A stretch of 64,000 nt of DNA from Annona cherimola. Its lineage: Eukaryota > Streptophyta > Magnoliopsida > Magnoliales > Annonaceae. How positions within the stretch are numbered: position 1 is the stretch's first letter; every line of letters begins with the position of its first letter. The notes under the pieces were generated by a model. It was not told the DNA's origin. It made no database searches and worked only from the letters and a program-made list of their open reading frames with translations. A program made the translations under genes and the position numbers. Where the stretch lies: contig CM059972.1 of NCBI GenBank assembly GCA_030490835.1, positions 14,237,764-14,301,763 on the forward strand, written 5' to 3'. Below, piece by piece: positions 33,125 to 44,189 of this stretch.

Positions 33125-36100
33125 ATGGCCCTACTAGCGTGGAATTGCCGTGGGATTGGGAACCCGCGTGCAATCCGTAGCCTTCTTGACTTGGTCAGGA
33201 AACAAGATCTCTGTTTGGTCTTCCTTTCTAAAACCAAATGCAACTCAAAAGAAATGGACGACATTAGAAGAAGACTAAAGTTCGAATGTTGCTTTGCTGT
33301 GGATCCGACTGCTAAAAGGGGAGGCTTGGCTCTTTTGTGGAATAATGATAAACCTGTTTGCATCAAGAGTTTCTCTATTCACCATATTGATGTGGATTTT
33401 TGTGGATGGCGGTTCACGAGTTTCTATGGTCATCCCGAAACTCACCTTCGCCACCAAAGTTGGAACATTCTCAAAACACTAAGCTCTGGGAGGAATGATC
33501 CTTGGCTTGTAATGGGGGATTTCAATGAAGTTTCTGGCCCAAGCGAATACAGAAGTGAGAGGAATCGGCCGTAAACACAAATGGACCTTTTCTGCGAGAC
33601 CATTGACAAATGTAACCTGCTGGACATTAGCTTTTCTGGAGTGACTATGACATGGAGTAACAACAGACGGGGACAACAAAGAGTGGAAGCGAGGTTGGAT
33701 AGGGGGCTTGTGTCCACGTCTTGGATGAACCTGTTTTCTCATGCAAGGATTTATCATCTATCCGCCCCAACCTCCGACCACTGCCCTATATTTCTATTAC
33801 TTAAATCATGTGTGAGAAGGAGGAAACCGTCACGAGAATTCAAATATGAGTTATTCTAGGCTCGGGACAAGGAGGCTACCAGAATTGTACACCAAGTGTG
33901 GGAGTCAAAACCTCCGATGGCTTTTAATTATGAGGAACAACTTTCTTGGAAGATCAAGCGATGTGGAATCGAACTGTCTAAATGGAACCGTGTTAGGCAA
34001 GGTAATGTCCAGAAAACTATTGATCGAAAACAAAAGGAGCTCCAGTCGATTATGGGCATGAGGCCTAGTGATGAGAGGGACGAATCTGCACAGAAGCTTA
34101 AATCTCAGATCAATCTTTTGCTAGAAGATGAGGAGCAGATATGGAGGATGAGAGCAAAATCACATTGGCTCCGGGAGGGAGATAAGAACACTAGCTTCTT
34201 CCATCGTATCGCATCCAATAGACGACGAACAAATTTCATTGAGGCGTTGAAGGACCGGGATGGTGATTGGGTAAGGGACCAAGACCAATTGATGAATATG
34301 GTTGTGTCTCACTTTTTGGAGGTTTATTATGCAGCCGAGCAGAGGGAGGTGCCATGGTTAGAGACTGTTATCAATACACAAATTTCTGATGAGCAAAAGT
34401 TGTCCCTAACTAGACCATTGCAACCCGAGGAAGTTGTATCGGCAATCAAAGGAATGAGCCCTACAAAGGCCCCGGGTCCGGATGGGATGTCGGCCGGTTT
34501 CTTTCAAAGGCACTGGAACATTGTAGGCAATGACATCATTAGATGGTGCAAAATGTTTATGGAGGAAGGCAATCCAATCAATCTGTGCAGGCATATTAGG
34601 GAATCAAACACAACCACCCTAATTTTGATTCCAAAAAGGGCTGGTGCAAATACATTATCTCAGTTTAGACCTATCAGTCTATGCAATGTGGTCTATAAAA
34701 TTCTGGCGAAGGTCCTTGCAAATAGACTTAAAGTGGTTCTCCATAGCATCATTGGGGATGAACAAAGCGCTTTTGTTCCTGGTCGGCTTATCACTGACAA
34801 TATGTTCATTGCCTATGAAGCAATCCATTCACTCTGAAGGCGCAAGAGAGGGCGACTGTGCGAAATGGCTATAAAATTTGATATGTCGAAGGCTTATGAC
34901 CGGGTTAAATGGAACTTCCTCAGAAGAATGATGGGGGTTATGAATTTCAGTAGGAGGTGGATTAACTGGATTATGAGCTGCATATCGACGGTCAGATACA
35001 AAGTAAATGTTAACGGCTTCAAATCCTCATACTTCGATCCTCAGAGGGGGTTAAGGCAGGGAGATCCATTATCCCCATACCTCTTCCTACTATGTGCGGA
35101 GGGGCTATCTGCACTCATATCTTACGCGGCTGCTAGTGGAGCTATTCATGGTATCAAAATCCAATCGAGGGGCCCAATGATTTCTCATCTGCTGTTTGCG
35201 AATGATGCTATTATCTTTCTTAGAGCGGATGGAAGGGACTTGAGGAATTTATTGGACATTCTAAATCAATACGCGGCTTCTTCGGGCCAAATGGTGAGCG
35301 TGGACAAAACTGCGGTTTTCTTCAACAATGATATGGACGAGGATGCTAGGAGGAAGATGATTCACCTGTTAGGTTCAGCGGGACATGATTTCCACCAATA
35401 TTTGGGTCTCCCAGCTTGGCTTGGCAGATCTAAAGCTTGTTTCTTCAATGGCCTTAAAGAACGAATATGGAATAGAATTCAAGGTTGGAAAGGCAAGTTG
35501 TTATCGTGGGGCGGTAAAGAGGTATTAATCAAGGCGGTTGCGCAGGCTATCCCTTCATATGCGATGAGTATCTTTCTACTGCCTAAATCCTTCTATAATG
35601 ATATCAATGGGATGCTTAGCAAATTTTGGTGGGGAGAGAAGGATGGTAAAAGGAAATTGAGTTGGGTGGCATAGATGGATATGTGTAAACTAAAAAGGTC
35701 GGGGGGTATGGGTTTCAGGGATTTCCATAAATTCAATCTTGCTCTGCTGGCAAAGCAGGTATGGAGGCTAGTATCTGATAACACATCCTTATGTCATAGA
35801 GTTCTCAAGGCCAGATATTTCTCAAACTCTGAAATTTAGAAGTGCAAGGAAAAGTCATCAGACTCCTACACATGGAGAAGTGTCCTGAAGGCGCGTGACG
35901 TGATTCAAAGAGGCTGCAAATGGAGAATAGGAGATGGGACGAAAGTAAAGTTCTTTGGTGATCACTAGCTCGAATATGTGGTTGCTAAGGTGGGGCCCCT
36001 CCCATCGTCAATCCCGGAGGACGCGAGGGTCTGTCACTTCATTGATGGTGCGAAAAATTCATGGAACATGGACCGAGTGATAGCGGTAGCGGGAGAGACT

Positions 36101-37279
36101 ACATGGCAGATGGTCAATCGGATCCCCCTTCCCCAGGAAAACATGGAAGACTATTTATTTTGGAGATATGAACCTAACGGGCGCTACTCGGTAAAATCAG
36201 CATACAGATTCCTGTCCACTGATGATGTTAATCCAATCCTATCGGGGTGTTATAGGGCAATATGGCAAATGAAGCTCCCAAGCAAGGTAATTATTTTTGG
36301 CTGGAGACTTCTTAAAGATGCACTTCCCACCTTACTAAAGCTATCCAAAAGGGGCATTGATGTGGACTTTTGTTGTGTTTTGTGCAAGAATGAATCTGAA
36401 GATGCAAATCACCTGTTTCTGAGGTGTACTAAGACTGATGGAATATGTAGAATGGCCGCAATGGTGGCTAACCAGGAGGCAAATGTAAAGACAATAGTGG
36501 AAACCCTTGTGAAGGAAAACAGGTCTAAGGACCTTACTTTGTTCATTTTATGTTGTTAGAGGATATGGCATCTTCGGAACAGATTCAGAGAGGAAGGTCT
36601 TGTACCACATTTCACTGACACATTGGCGTGGTGTTCGGAGTTTCTTAACCACTATAGGAGTGCTTCTATGCTCCTCCTGTCGGGGAGTTTGGACAAACCA
36701 TTGGTACCTCGTTGGGCCAAGCCGCCGGAGGGTTTCGTCAAGATAAATGTCGACGCTCGCTCTCATGGAGGTTTGCCTTTTTTTTGGATGTGCTGCGGTG
36801 ATTAGGAACTCCCATGGCGCTTTTGTAGCTGCTAAAGGGTGGAAACAAGCGGTTGTGATGGATCCGTTATTTATGGAGGCTAGGCTTTCCTGCTGGGACT
36901 GAAGTGGGCACTTCAGATTAATTCTAGAAGCACACAGATTGAGACAGATTCGCTCATATTATGCAACTTCCTATCCAATAATGAACCCATATCCTCCCAT
37001 GTGGGTTTTGTTATTGCGGAAATCAAGAATATTCTAAGTGCGGTTGATTCTCTCTTGGTCTATCATGTCCTCCGGCAAGGAAATGCAGTTGCTCACTCTC
37101 TAGCTGAAGTGGTTTTGGTTTCTTCTGTGAACAATCTCTGCTGGTGGGGCAATCCCCCCAAGCTATTTGTGGAAAAATTTGTAAAGACAATTTTTTGGCA
37201 ATGTCATGCTTGGATTACTCTACCTCTAATCCCCCTAAATTTGATAGAGAATAGGGGTAGAGTGATTCCCTGTTATAAA
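33125..37279 (+). pseudogene. LINE ORF2: endonuclease, reverse transcriptase, zf-RVT, RNase H, broken
   Basis: The endonuclease starts LAWNCRGIGNP and keeps GDFNEV and SDHCPI, but the catalytic Glu of the usual SETK is Lys (FLSKTKC). The reverse transcriptase shows PGRLITDN, FDMSKAYDRVKW and QGDPLSPYLFLL, while the catalytic FADD is FAND. The zf-RVT region (about 36270-36420) has CVLC and a His/Cys pair. RNase H follows from about 36730. Stops at 33572, 33857, 34835, 35672, 35837, 35966 and 36557 all lie in one frame. RNase H also has a +1 shift in a T run near 36777-36787 and a compensating deletion near 36882. Dead. Confidence 0.88.
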
Positions 37280-37305
37280 AAAAATAATAATAATAATAAA
37301 AAAAT

Positions 37306-37405
37306 AAGAGTAGTGTGCCTCCTTAAAAAATTGATGGGAATAATGTATTTTTTATGAAAATTTGTAAGAATATCTTCGGGCCCAATATAATAAATATTAA
37401 GATGG

Positions 37406-37453
<48 letters not shown>

Positions 37454-38089
37454 CAGCATTTGGATGACGATTGTTAAATCCGCCGACCGCGTACAAGTTG
37501 CAGCAGTTGTCAATTCTCCATGGATTGTGTGCCGTGACGGCACGAGTGCCTCCAGTGTGTGCGTGCAGGCGGAGATTCGCGCGCGTAGGAATACACTGAA
37601 TCGGCCAGGTGGGCCCCACTACGGTCAGGGGTTAGCTTCAACGGTCCACTTAAGCACCGTCACCGCACAACTGATAATACTCATACTAGAGGATTAGGAC
37701 GAAGATAATATCATATGATAATAATGGAAACTTGGCGAGGGTAGAAAATTCAACTCTTACCGACCAAAAAGATAATTACAACAATAATACGGGGAATCTA
37801 ACGCAACAATTTTATAGGGCCCCGCACGAACCGACTGGGCAGTTTGCCGTGGGAGGGAAAAATACCAGCAGTAAATTACGGAGGCCGGCGAGATTCCGAA
37901 TCCTGAGAGCGATGTCCACCCAATCATCCATTTAAATCGGCGCCGGCTGTCGTGGGCCAAAACATCTCCCTTAAATCTTGCACCCGCCCAACACCATCAT
38001 AATCGCAACCGTTAATTTCAATTAACGGTCTCTGCGGATAACATGCTTTATGATAATGATCACCCTGGCAACCCTATTTTCCATCCCAT
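37306..38089. other. intergenic DNA with a GC-richer block
   Basis: After the LINE tail come an AT microsatellite and then a GC-richer stretch (37460-37990) with overlapping frames on both strands and no domain. It contains the palindrome GTGGGCCCCAC at 37609-37619, of the GGNCCCAC type bound by TCP factors in plant promoters. No adjacent gene is visible. Confidence 0.4.
37409..37443. repeat. (AT)n microsatellite
   Basis: About sixteen uninterrupted AT units. Confidence 0.95.
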
Positions 38090-38636
38090 TTATAAATGAG
38101 TATGAGTTGAGATTTTTAAATAAATGAATTATGAACCGCCAATCCGTTCAACAATTTAATTAAATAAATAAATTAGGTTTGAGATTTTATAATTCGTCAA
38201 ATCGTTTAGTAACTCGTTTAACCCATTAACCTGTTTAGCTCATTTAACTTATTTAACCCATTAAAGTTTTTTATATAAATAAATGTAAATCCCTTAATTA
38301 TTTTCCCTTTTTAAGTTTTCCTTTTGTCACTTAATTTTCATTTTTCATTATTGGCCTAATTTTATTTTAGTGTTGCTTCCTATTTTTATTTTTCCAATGT
38401 TGAAAATATCCTTTCGCTTCTCCATGTGAGATCACGTCCACTAGAGTCTAAGCTTTCAGGTTATCTGCTATATAATTCATTAACAACCAGCCAACCTATT
38501 TATTAAATGAGTTGTAAACGGATTAGGATTAAGGTCTTTTAAATGGTTTAATAAACAGATTAGGTTGAGATATTTTAAATAAGTTAAGATTGGGATTAGG
38601 CTCCAACATGTCCAACCCGATCCTTTAACACCCCTA
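38090..38636. mobile_element. hAT-type non-autonomous element, left-truncated copy
   Basis: It ends TTTAACACCCCTA like the other two hAT-type copies. Its interior (38280-38480) matches the interior of 20129-21019 (CCTTAATTATTTTCC..., CACTAGAGT). The left terminus is absent. It has the empty Tourist site (CAATTTAATTAAATAAA). Confidence 0.8.
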
Positions 38637-38673
38637 CCTGTACATGCATCCCCGTTCCCACAACTATTTGGGA

Positions 38674-39039
38674 TGTGATACAGTGCACCCGAGTGCACTT
38701 AGCTTCAGTGTATTCGAGTGCAAAAATCCATTTTTTAAAATTTTTTTGGATTTTTTATACAACTGGTAATCTAGGTGTATTTAACATATTAACAATTTTT
38801 TTACCATTTTAGATACTTTTAGATATTTTTATTTTTTAAAATTAGTTTCATTTTCGTAATTTATGAATTATGAAAAGTGCCACTGATTTTAAAAAATAAA
38901 AAAATCTCTAAAAATGGTAAAAATTAATACAAATGTTAAATAAACATAGATTAGCAATTGTATAAAAAAATTTTAAAAATAATGGGTGAAATGCACCTAG
39001 GTGCACTAAAGCTGAATGCACCCGAGCGCATTCGGTCAC
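38674..39039. mobile_element. fold-back MITE, end type B
   Basis: The left end GTGATACAGTGCACCCGAG and the right end CCCGAGCGCATTCGGTCAC are near-complementary. The arms carry the shared core (GGTAATCTAGGTGTATTTAA) and meet at a CGTAATTTATGAATTATG centre. Confidence 0.78.
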
Positions 39040-39368
39040 CCAGCAGAGATTTAGGACGAGTTTAGCTCTGTTTTTCTACGTTATTTTGCACTTTTTAGAT
39101 CAATACTTCTGCCTGTACACAAGTGGAATGGGATAAAGATACTACGATGCGTTGAGTTTGCACGTTCCTAAAATAATACTTTATCATTTTCAAAACTAAT
39201 TATATATTTTCCTAATTCACCTATAATTTTTTATAATGTTCATACAATTTTTCATTTTAAACTCAAAACAATAATATATAACATTCTTAACATATGAAAA
39301 TCAAGTTTAAAAGCATGCATAATTCAAAATCTCGCTTGCACAAATATCAATATTCATTTGTTTTCGCC

Positions 39369-39606
39369 GCCAGGGGTCTACCCTGGTGGTAATACCCATG
39401 GCTTGTTTCAGTGAGGTCGGGTGTTTGATTCCTAGCAAGTGAGTCTAGATATTTATTTCTCCCCAATTTTGTGAGAGTTTTACTTTTCTTCTTTGATTAT
39501 AGTTTAATTGATGAGAGCTTGCTATCTCTCTTCGAAAATTGTAAGGATGTCTTTGTGCTTAAATGTAGTACAAATTGAAATGATTGTAAATATATAGAGA
39601 AAAAAT
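39369..39606 (+). mobile_element. tRNA-derived SINE
   Basis: Candidate A-box region GGGTCTACCCTGGTGG, B-box-like GGTGTTTGATTCCTAG at 39420-39435, and a body ending in GATTGTAAATATATAGAG plus an A run. The 3' half resembles the SINE at 7176-7404. Confidence 0.6.
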
Positions 39607-39654
39607 ATTCATTTGTCTTCAGCATAAGTTGTTGTAACACGCAACTCCAATTAA

Positions 39655-39895
39655 GCTTGGATGGTGTTTTGCATGAGACCTAAGTGAAGCCTAAAGTTGT
39701 TGTTTTAAGATATGAACTGGTTTTTAGTCATTTTAACTTTTTAAAATGACTAAAACACCTATGTTTCAAAATATAAAAATATAAAAATATTTTTAAATAT
39801 TATAAAACTTGATTTATAGATTAAATACACTTTAACTAATATATTTTAAAAAAATTTTAAAAACATGTTTTTGACCCGATTACTAATGGCCTCAT
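39655..39895. mobile_element. fold-back MITE with shared core, diverged ends
   Basis: The centre pairs TTTTAGTCATTTTAA with TTAAAATGACTAAAA. The right arm carries the complement of the shared core (AAACTTGATTTATAGATTAAA). The outer ends (GAGACCTAAG and ACCCGATTACTAATG) are weakly complementary. Confidence 0.6.
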
Positions 39896-40079
39896 TTGTG
39901 ACCAGCATAAACTATCAATTGCCAAACATGAAATAACCAAAATAATTTTTTAATAATAGTGTTCAAACTCTAAATGATACTGTCTTTTGGTTGGATTTTC
40001 TTATTGGCAACCTTTTTTTGTATTTCTTGCCAGAAAAGAATGCTAGATTTTAAAATTTTAAATGTATGATTTTGGAATA

Positions 40080-40240
40080 TATATACACATATTGGAGTCT
40101 GAGCATTTCAAACTCCCAGAAATATCTTTTTATATTTTATATTTTTATAAAATTATTAATCTAAATATATAATTTATAAACTAAGTTCTACCATTTTTTA
40201 ATATGTATATATATTTTTAGATATTTAAATTCAGAAGATT
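40080..40240. repeat. one arm of a core-sharing fold-back element
   Basis: It contains ATTATTAATCTAAATATATA and AAGTTCTACCATTTTTTAAT in core order; the opposite arm is missing. Confidence 0.45.
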
Positions 40241-41330
40241 AAGCCCCATACGTATTTAGGATAATCAAAAGGCATTATGGTCATTTCGTACACTGCAGTA
40301 GAGTTTCGCAGAGGGACTGCGCCTGCAACTACAGCGAATATAAAATTGAACTGTCTGGGAGAGAAATTTTTGCAAAATTGGTGACCTATATAAAACAATT
40401 GAGTTGGCCCCGTAGTCACGGACTTTGGAAGGACGTTGATGAGGATGGATGGGAGAGGAGAGGGCAAGTACTATAAGCGGAGGTTGGGCTGTTGGGTTGG
40501 GTCGGAATTTGGATTATAGCATGGCAGGATGAGACCAACCGGCGAGCTTGGGTGGAGAAGTACGGACGCCACCGATTGACCACATGGGACCCTCACCGCA
40601 ACCGCGCACATGGGTGGAGAAGCCTGCGTCCAGGTGCAGCGACGATCGGCGGGCGGCTGCAAGTGTCAACCACCGAAAAAGAGCAAGAGTTGGTGGCGTG
40701 TGGGCTACCCACCTCCTCATCCGCTCTCGGCTTTTCCTTTAATTACGGGCACAGCCACTCTGCTGACGACACCCTTTTGGATGTTCCGGTAATCCCGGCC
40801 GTCCATTGCTGCATTGCTCGCACGTGCCACGTCAATGGCCATGAGAAACCATGCGGCACCTGACAAAACGGGCCCCAGGAGATCGTCAGTCAGGTGTCCG
40901 GTGTAGGAGGTGGGGCACACCCTCCGTCGGTCCCTCTGTCTGTCAGCTCTTATGGCGCACCAAACCTTGGATACGGATCGTTAGTGGGGCCCATCGGAAG
41001 AGGAAAGCGACGGAGACCGGGAGAATGCGTCTGGTCAACGGAGAGAAGCATGCTGATGGCAGGTGGGCCCCACAGCAGAAAAAAAGCGCGGGTGGGGACG
41101 TGGCCGTGTGGGGTTTTTGTGGACTACGCATTCCATCACCGTCCAGGAATGGAGGAGGATGCATATATCGGCCATTGACCCACCGCATTTTCCTTTTTGG
41201 ACTTACCTTTCCCGTTCGAACTTTGAAGACGGAGCTTGGCGTACATCGAAATCCATTTTGCCTTGCTTGCTTGTCCACACCTTTTTAATTTCAACCCTCC
41301 CTTCCTCGGTAATGATCCTACCAGTCCCAG
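40241..41330. other. GC-rich island with no recognisable gene
   Basis: Several frames of 60-145 codons overlap on both strands here (for example 40492-40863 and 40851-41288), none with a domain or plausible splice structure. The palindrome GTGGGCCCCAC occurs at 41063-41073 and a variant GTGGGGCCCAT at about 40985. It might be a promoter or a relic of a first exon, but I cannot assign it. Confidence 0.35.
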
Positions 41331-42077
41331 CCGGGCGCATTTATATGCTTTTAAAATTTTTTCGACAAGTGTATTTAATTTACATGTCAAATCTAAAATT
41401 TCTTTTTTACGATACAATATCACATTTTTTCCATATGATTATTACATATCAAGCTCATGAGTCTTTACATATTTCTTATAAATTTATCTTATAAATCCTT
41501 ACTGATTTCCTACCACATAAAAGAGGAAACTACTACTCCTAATGGGAAAGGCAATTGCTTACATGGGAGACATGCTCTTAAAGGCAGGCACAAGGGCTTT
41601 GCAACGTGATTCGAAGCCTCGTGGGAGCTTTGCAGCATTGAAGTTTGAATACATGTATGTATTTTTTTTTTTTGAATTTCAAAATTAATAGCTTTTGGAG
41701 TATTGGTGAAAGTTAGAAAACTGTTAATTTTCGAAATTTAGAGTATATGTTGAAAAAAAAATATAACGTTTGATATGTAAATTAAACATATTGGTACTAA
41801 TATTTTTATGAAAAACAAAAAAGTACCCATACATCGAACTAATAGGAATAACAAGATCATAATCCAAAAGAAATTTACACACATGCATGGGTGTTGTTCA
41901 ACCTACTTTTTTGTTTTTGATAATAGTTGTTCAATCTACTATTATACCTATTTTATATTTTTTTGATTTTTCATAAAAATGTGGGCCGGGATTTGAGCAA
42001 ACGCACTACTCTTGAGCAGCAAATCCATGCATATGGAGTTAAATTAATTATGTCATGTGAAACATTTAATTATGTAA
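41331..42077. other. AT-rich intergenic DNA
   Basis: No gene recognised. Confidence 0.45.
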
Positions 42078-42810
42078 GAGGTGATTTGCAAATACACCCA
42101 CTTAGTTTTGCCATAACTGTAAATATATTTATATAATTCCAGAAAGAGATAATTCTTTTTATACCTATTGCAAATGCATATAATTCCTAATATATCCGCA
42201 ATATTTCATAAATTCCTCTTATACCCATAACATTTCACCATAAATTCTTATTATACCAACACCGTTAAAACCACTGTTATTTACCCCATTGAAAAGACAA
42301 TCTTGCCATTTTAAAATTTTTTCTAATTAAAATAATTCAACCTTAATATGACTTTTAAACTATTTAATATCTTGTATTAACGATTCACTATCATCAATTG
42401 AATCATGTTAAGGTTAAATTATCTTAATTAGAAAATTTTAAATGGGGCAAAATCGTCTTTTCAATAGGGGTAGATAACGGTTGTATTGATGATATAGGTA
42501 TGAGAAGAATTTAGGGTGAAATGTTATGAGTATAAGAAGAATTTATGAAATTTTGTGGGTATATTAGGAATTAAGTACAATTATTATGGGTATGAAAGGA
42601 ATTATCCCTTTTAGAAATTATAAATTACCATACATAATTTTATCATAATTACAAATATATACACTCCGTTACGACGCTGGTATTGCTCCGTTACGACGTG
42701 AGTATATTTGCAAAGATATGTGAATTGTGTGGGTATATTTGATTGTAATATAAGTTTAGATATGATGTAAAATATACACAATAAAAAAGGATACATTTGC
42801 AAATTATCCC
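42078..42810. mobile_element. long-hairpin MITE with ATTTGCAAATA ends, interrupted by a second MITE
   Basis: The left end GGTGATTTGCAAATACA and the right end TTTGCAAATTATCCC (complement GGGATAATTTGCAAA) match. The arms (CCCACTTAGTTTTGCCATAA... and its counterparts) are split by the type E element at 42143-42611. Confidence 0.72.
42143..42611. mobile_element. fold-back MITE, end type E, nested copy
   Basis: The best-preserved member. The left end AAAGAGATAATTCTTTTTAT and the right end ATGAAAGGAATTATCCCTTT are complementary, and the arms pair over roughly 200 bases each, with a loop near 42390. It lies wholly inside another hairpin element. Confidence 0.82.
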
Positions 42811-42908
42811 TATATTCGTTGGAGTGTTGATAAAAAAAAGACATATTCGTAGTATACCCAGATATCTTAAACTTGCAAGTTGAAATATAAATCTTGTTTG
42901 TATAATAA

Positions 42909-42962
42909 TAATAATAATAATAATTTTTAAAATTCATATATATATATACACACACACACACA
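42909..42962. repeat. clustered microsatellites (AAT)n, (TA)n, (CA)n
   Basis: AAT units at about 42905-42923, TATA at about 42937-42948 and ACAC at about 42949-42962. Confidence 0.85.
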
Positions 42963-43070
42963 TACCTAGCCATCTGATATTACAAATCAATACATGTCTA
43001 ATTCTTGCAATATGGAGGAACTTAATAATACCTTCACCAATAGAGAAATTTTTTTTTATAAGCCCACCAT

Positions 43071-43086
43071 GGGGGGGGGGGGGGGG
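43071..43086. repeat. run of 16 G
   Basis: Uninterrupted G homopolymer, unusual in this AT-rich context, followed by a GTTGAACC that could be the complement of a SINE B box. Confidence 0.9.
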
Positions 43087-43333
43087 TGGAGAGTTGAACC
43101 AGCTACCTTAGGACATTCGTGCCTACTAGTGTGCTGGAAGCAATAATGATAATAATAATAATAATTACTGTTAGTACTACTAGTGCATTCTAATGACTCT
43201 TACTAGGGCTTAAACCTTAGCCCTTATACTGTCACCTTAGTTCACAATCCTAACTTTGGTTATAGATGATGCCTCATTGCTTGGGGTTGCCACCATATTG
43301 TTCATATGTGGTGCGTGTTTTAACTAATTACTT

Positions 43334-43550
43334 AATCGGTACCTCGGTGCACCCGAGTGCATTAAATTATTAAATGTCATTGATTTTCAAAATTAAAAAA
43401 TATTTAAAAATCTTAAAAATGGTGAAACTTGATAAATATGTTAAATACACTTAGATTAGCAGTTGTATAAAAAATTTTAAAAAAATAAAAAAGAGTTAAA
43501 GCACCTATCTGACCGAGGTTAAATGCACCCAAGTGCATTGTATCAAGATC
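43334..43550. mobile_element. fold-back MITE, end type B, short copy
   Basis: The left end TCGGTGCACCCGAGTGCATT pairs with AAATGCACCCAAGTGCATTG through its complement. The right arm has the complement of the shared core (AAATACACTTAGATTAGCA). One arm is shortened. Confidence 0.7.
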
Positions 43551-43760
43551 CCTACTTAATATATGACTCCAAGAAAAATTGTGTAGATCAATACTTATCT
43601 TAACCATAAGACCATGTGGGTCTAGCTTTGTGTATGCGCATTGTCGCATCATCTAGATTTTCATGACCAATTGGCCTCTGACACCACCACTAAAGAGGAG
43701 CGACTAATCATGCATGCAAAATCACTGTAGTAAAATTTTGATTTCTAATAAAACCGTCTT

Positions 43761-44189
43761 CAATATATTGTATATATGCTTAAGTTATAATATTTATTTT
43801 TTATTTCAGTTTTTAATTTTCTTCATAAATTTGTTTTCATAATTGTATTTAATTAATATAGCAAGTTTTATTATTTTATAATACTTTTATATATTTAAAT
43901 TTTATTTTTGAAAATATCAATTTTAGGGGCACGTAGGTCATTTTTCACCCTTTAAAAAACTTGATTTTTAAAAATTCAAAATAAATATGTACGCATAGGT
44001 CATTTTTCACCTTTTAGAAACTTGATTTTTAAAAATTCAAAATAAATATGTAAAAGTATTGTAAAATAACAAAACTTAGTATACAGATTAAATGCACTTA
44101 GGAAAACATATTTATGAAGAAAAATCAAAAATAAAATAAAAATAAAATAAAAATGAATATTGTACTTAAGCATATATACAATATATTGT
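43761..44189. mobile_element. fold-back MITE with CAATATATTG ends
   Basis: The left end CAATATATTGTATATATGCT is exactly mirrored by AGCATATATACAATATATTG at the right end. The core AGCAAGTTTTATTATTTTAT is mirrored in the right arm. A 62-bp direct duplication lies at the centre (43937-43998 and 43999-44060). Confidence 0.82.

Larger units (their letters stand above)
31230..37305 (+). mobile_element. nearly full-length L1-type LINE, inactive
   Basis: Order of parts: a short 5' leader, ORF1 (31430-33123), ORF2 with endonuclease, reverse transcriptase, zinc-binding region and RNase H (33125 to about 37275), then an A/AAT-rich tail (37277-37305). The left border is inferred from the end of the SINE-like sequence; I could not find a target-site duplication. 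Almost all lesions are base substitutions. Confidence 0.85.

Noticed and set aside
40492..41494. A set of 90-145 codon frames on both strands in a GC-rich block
   Set aside because: The frames overlap each other, have no domain or splice logic, and GC-rich DNA has few stops by chance.
42143..42611. Possible CRISPR-like array because of phased short repeats
   Set aside because: The repeats are inverted arms of a MITE with no spacer structure, and the genome is a plant's.
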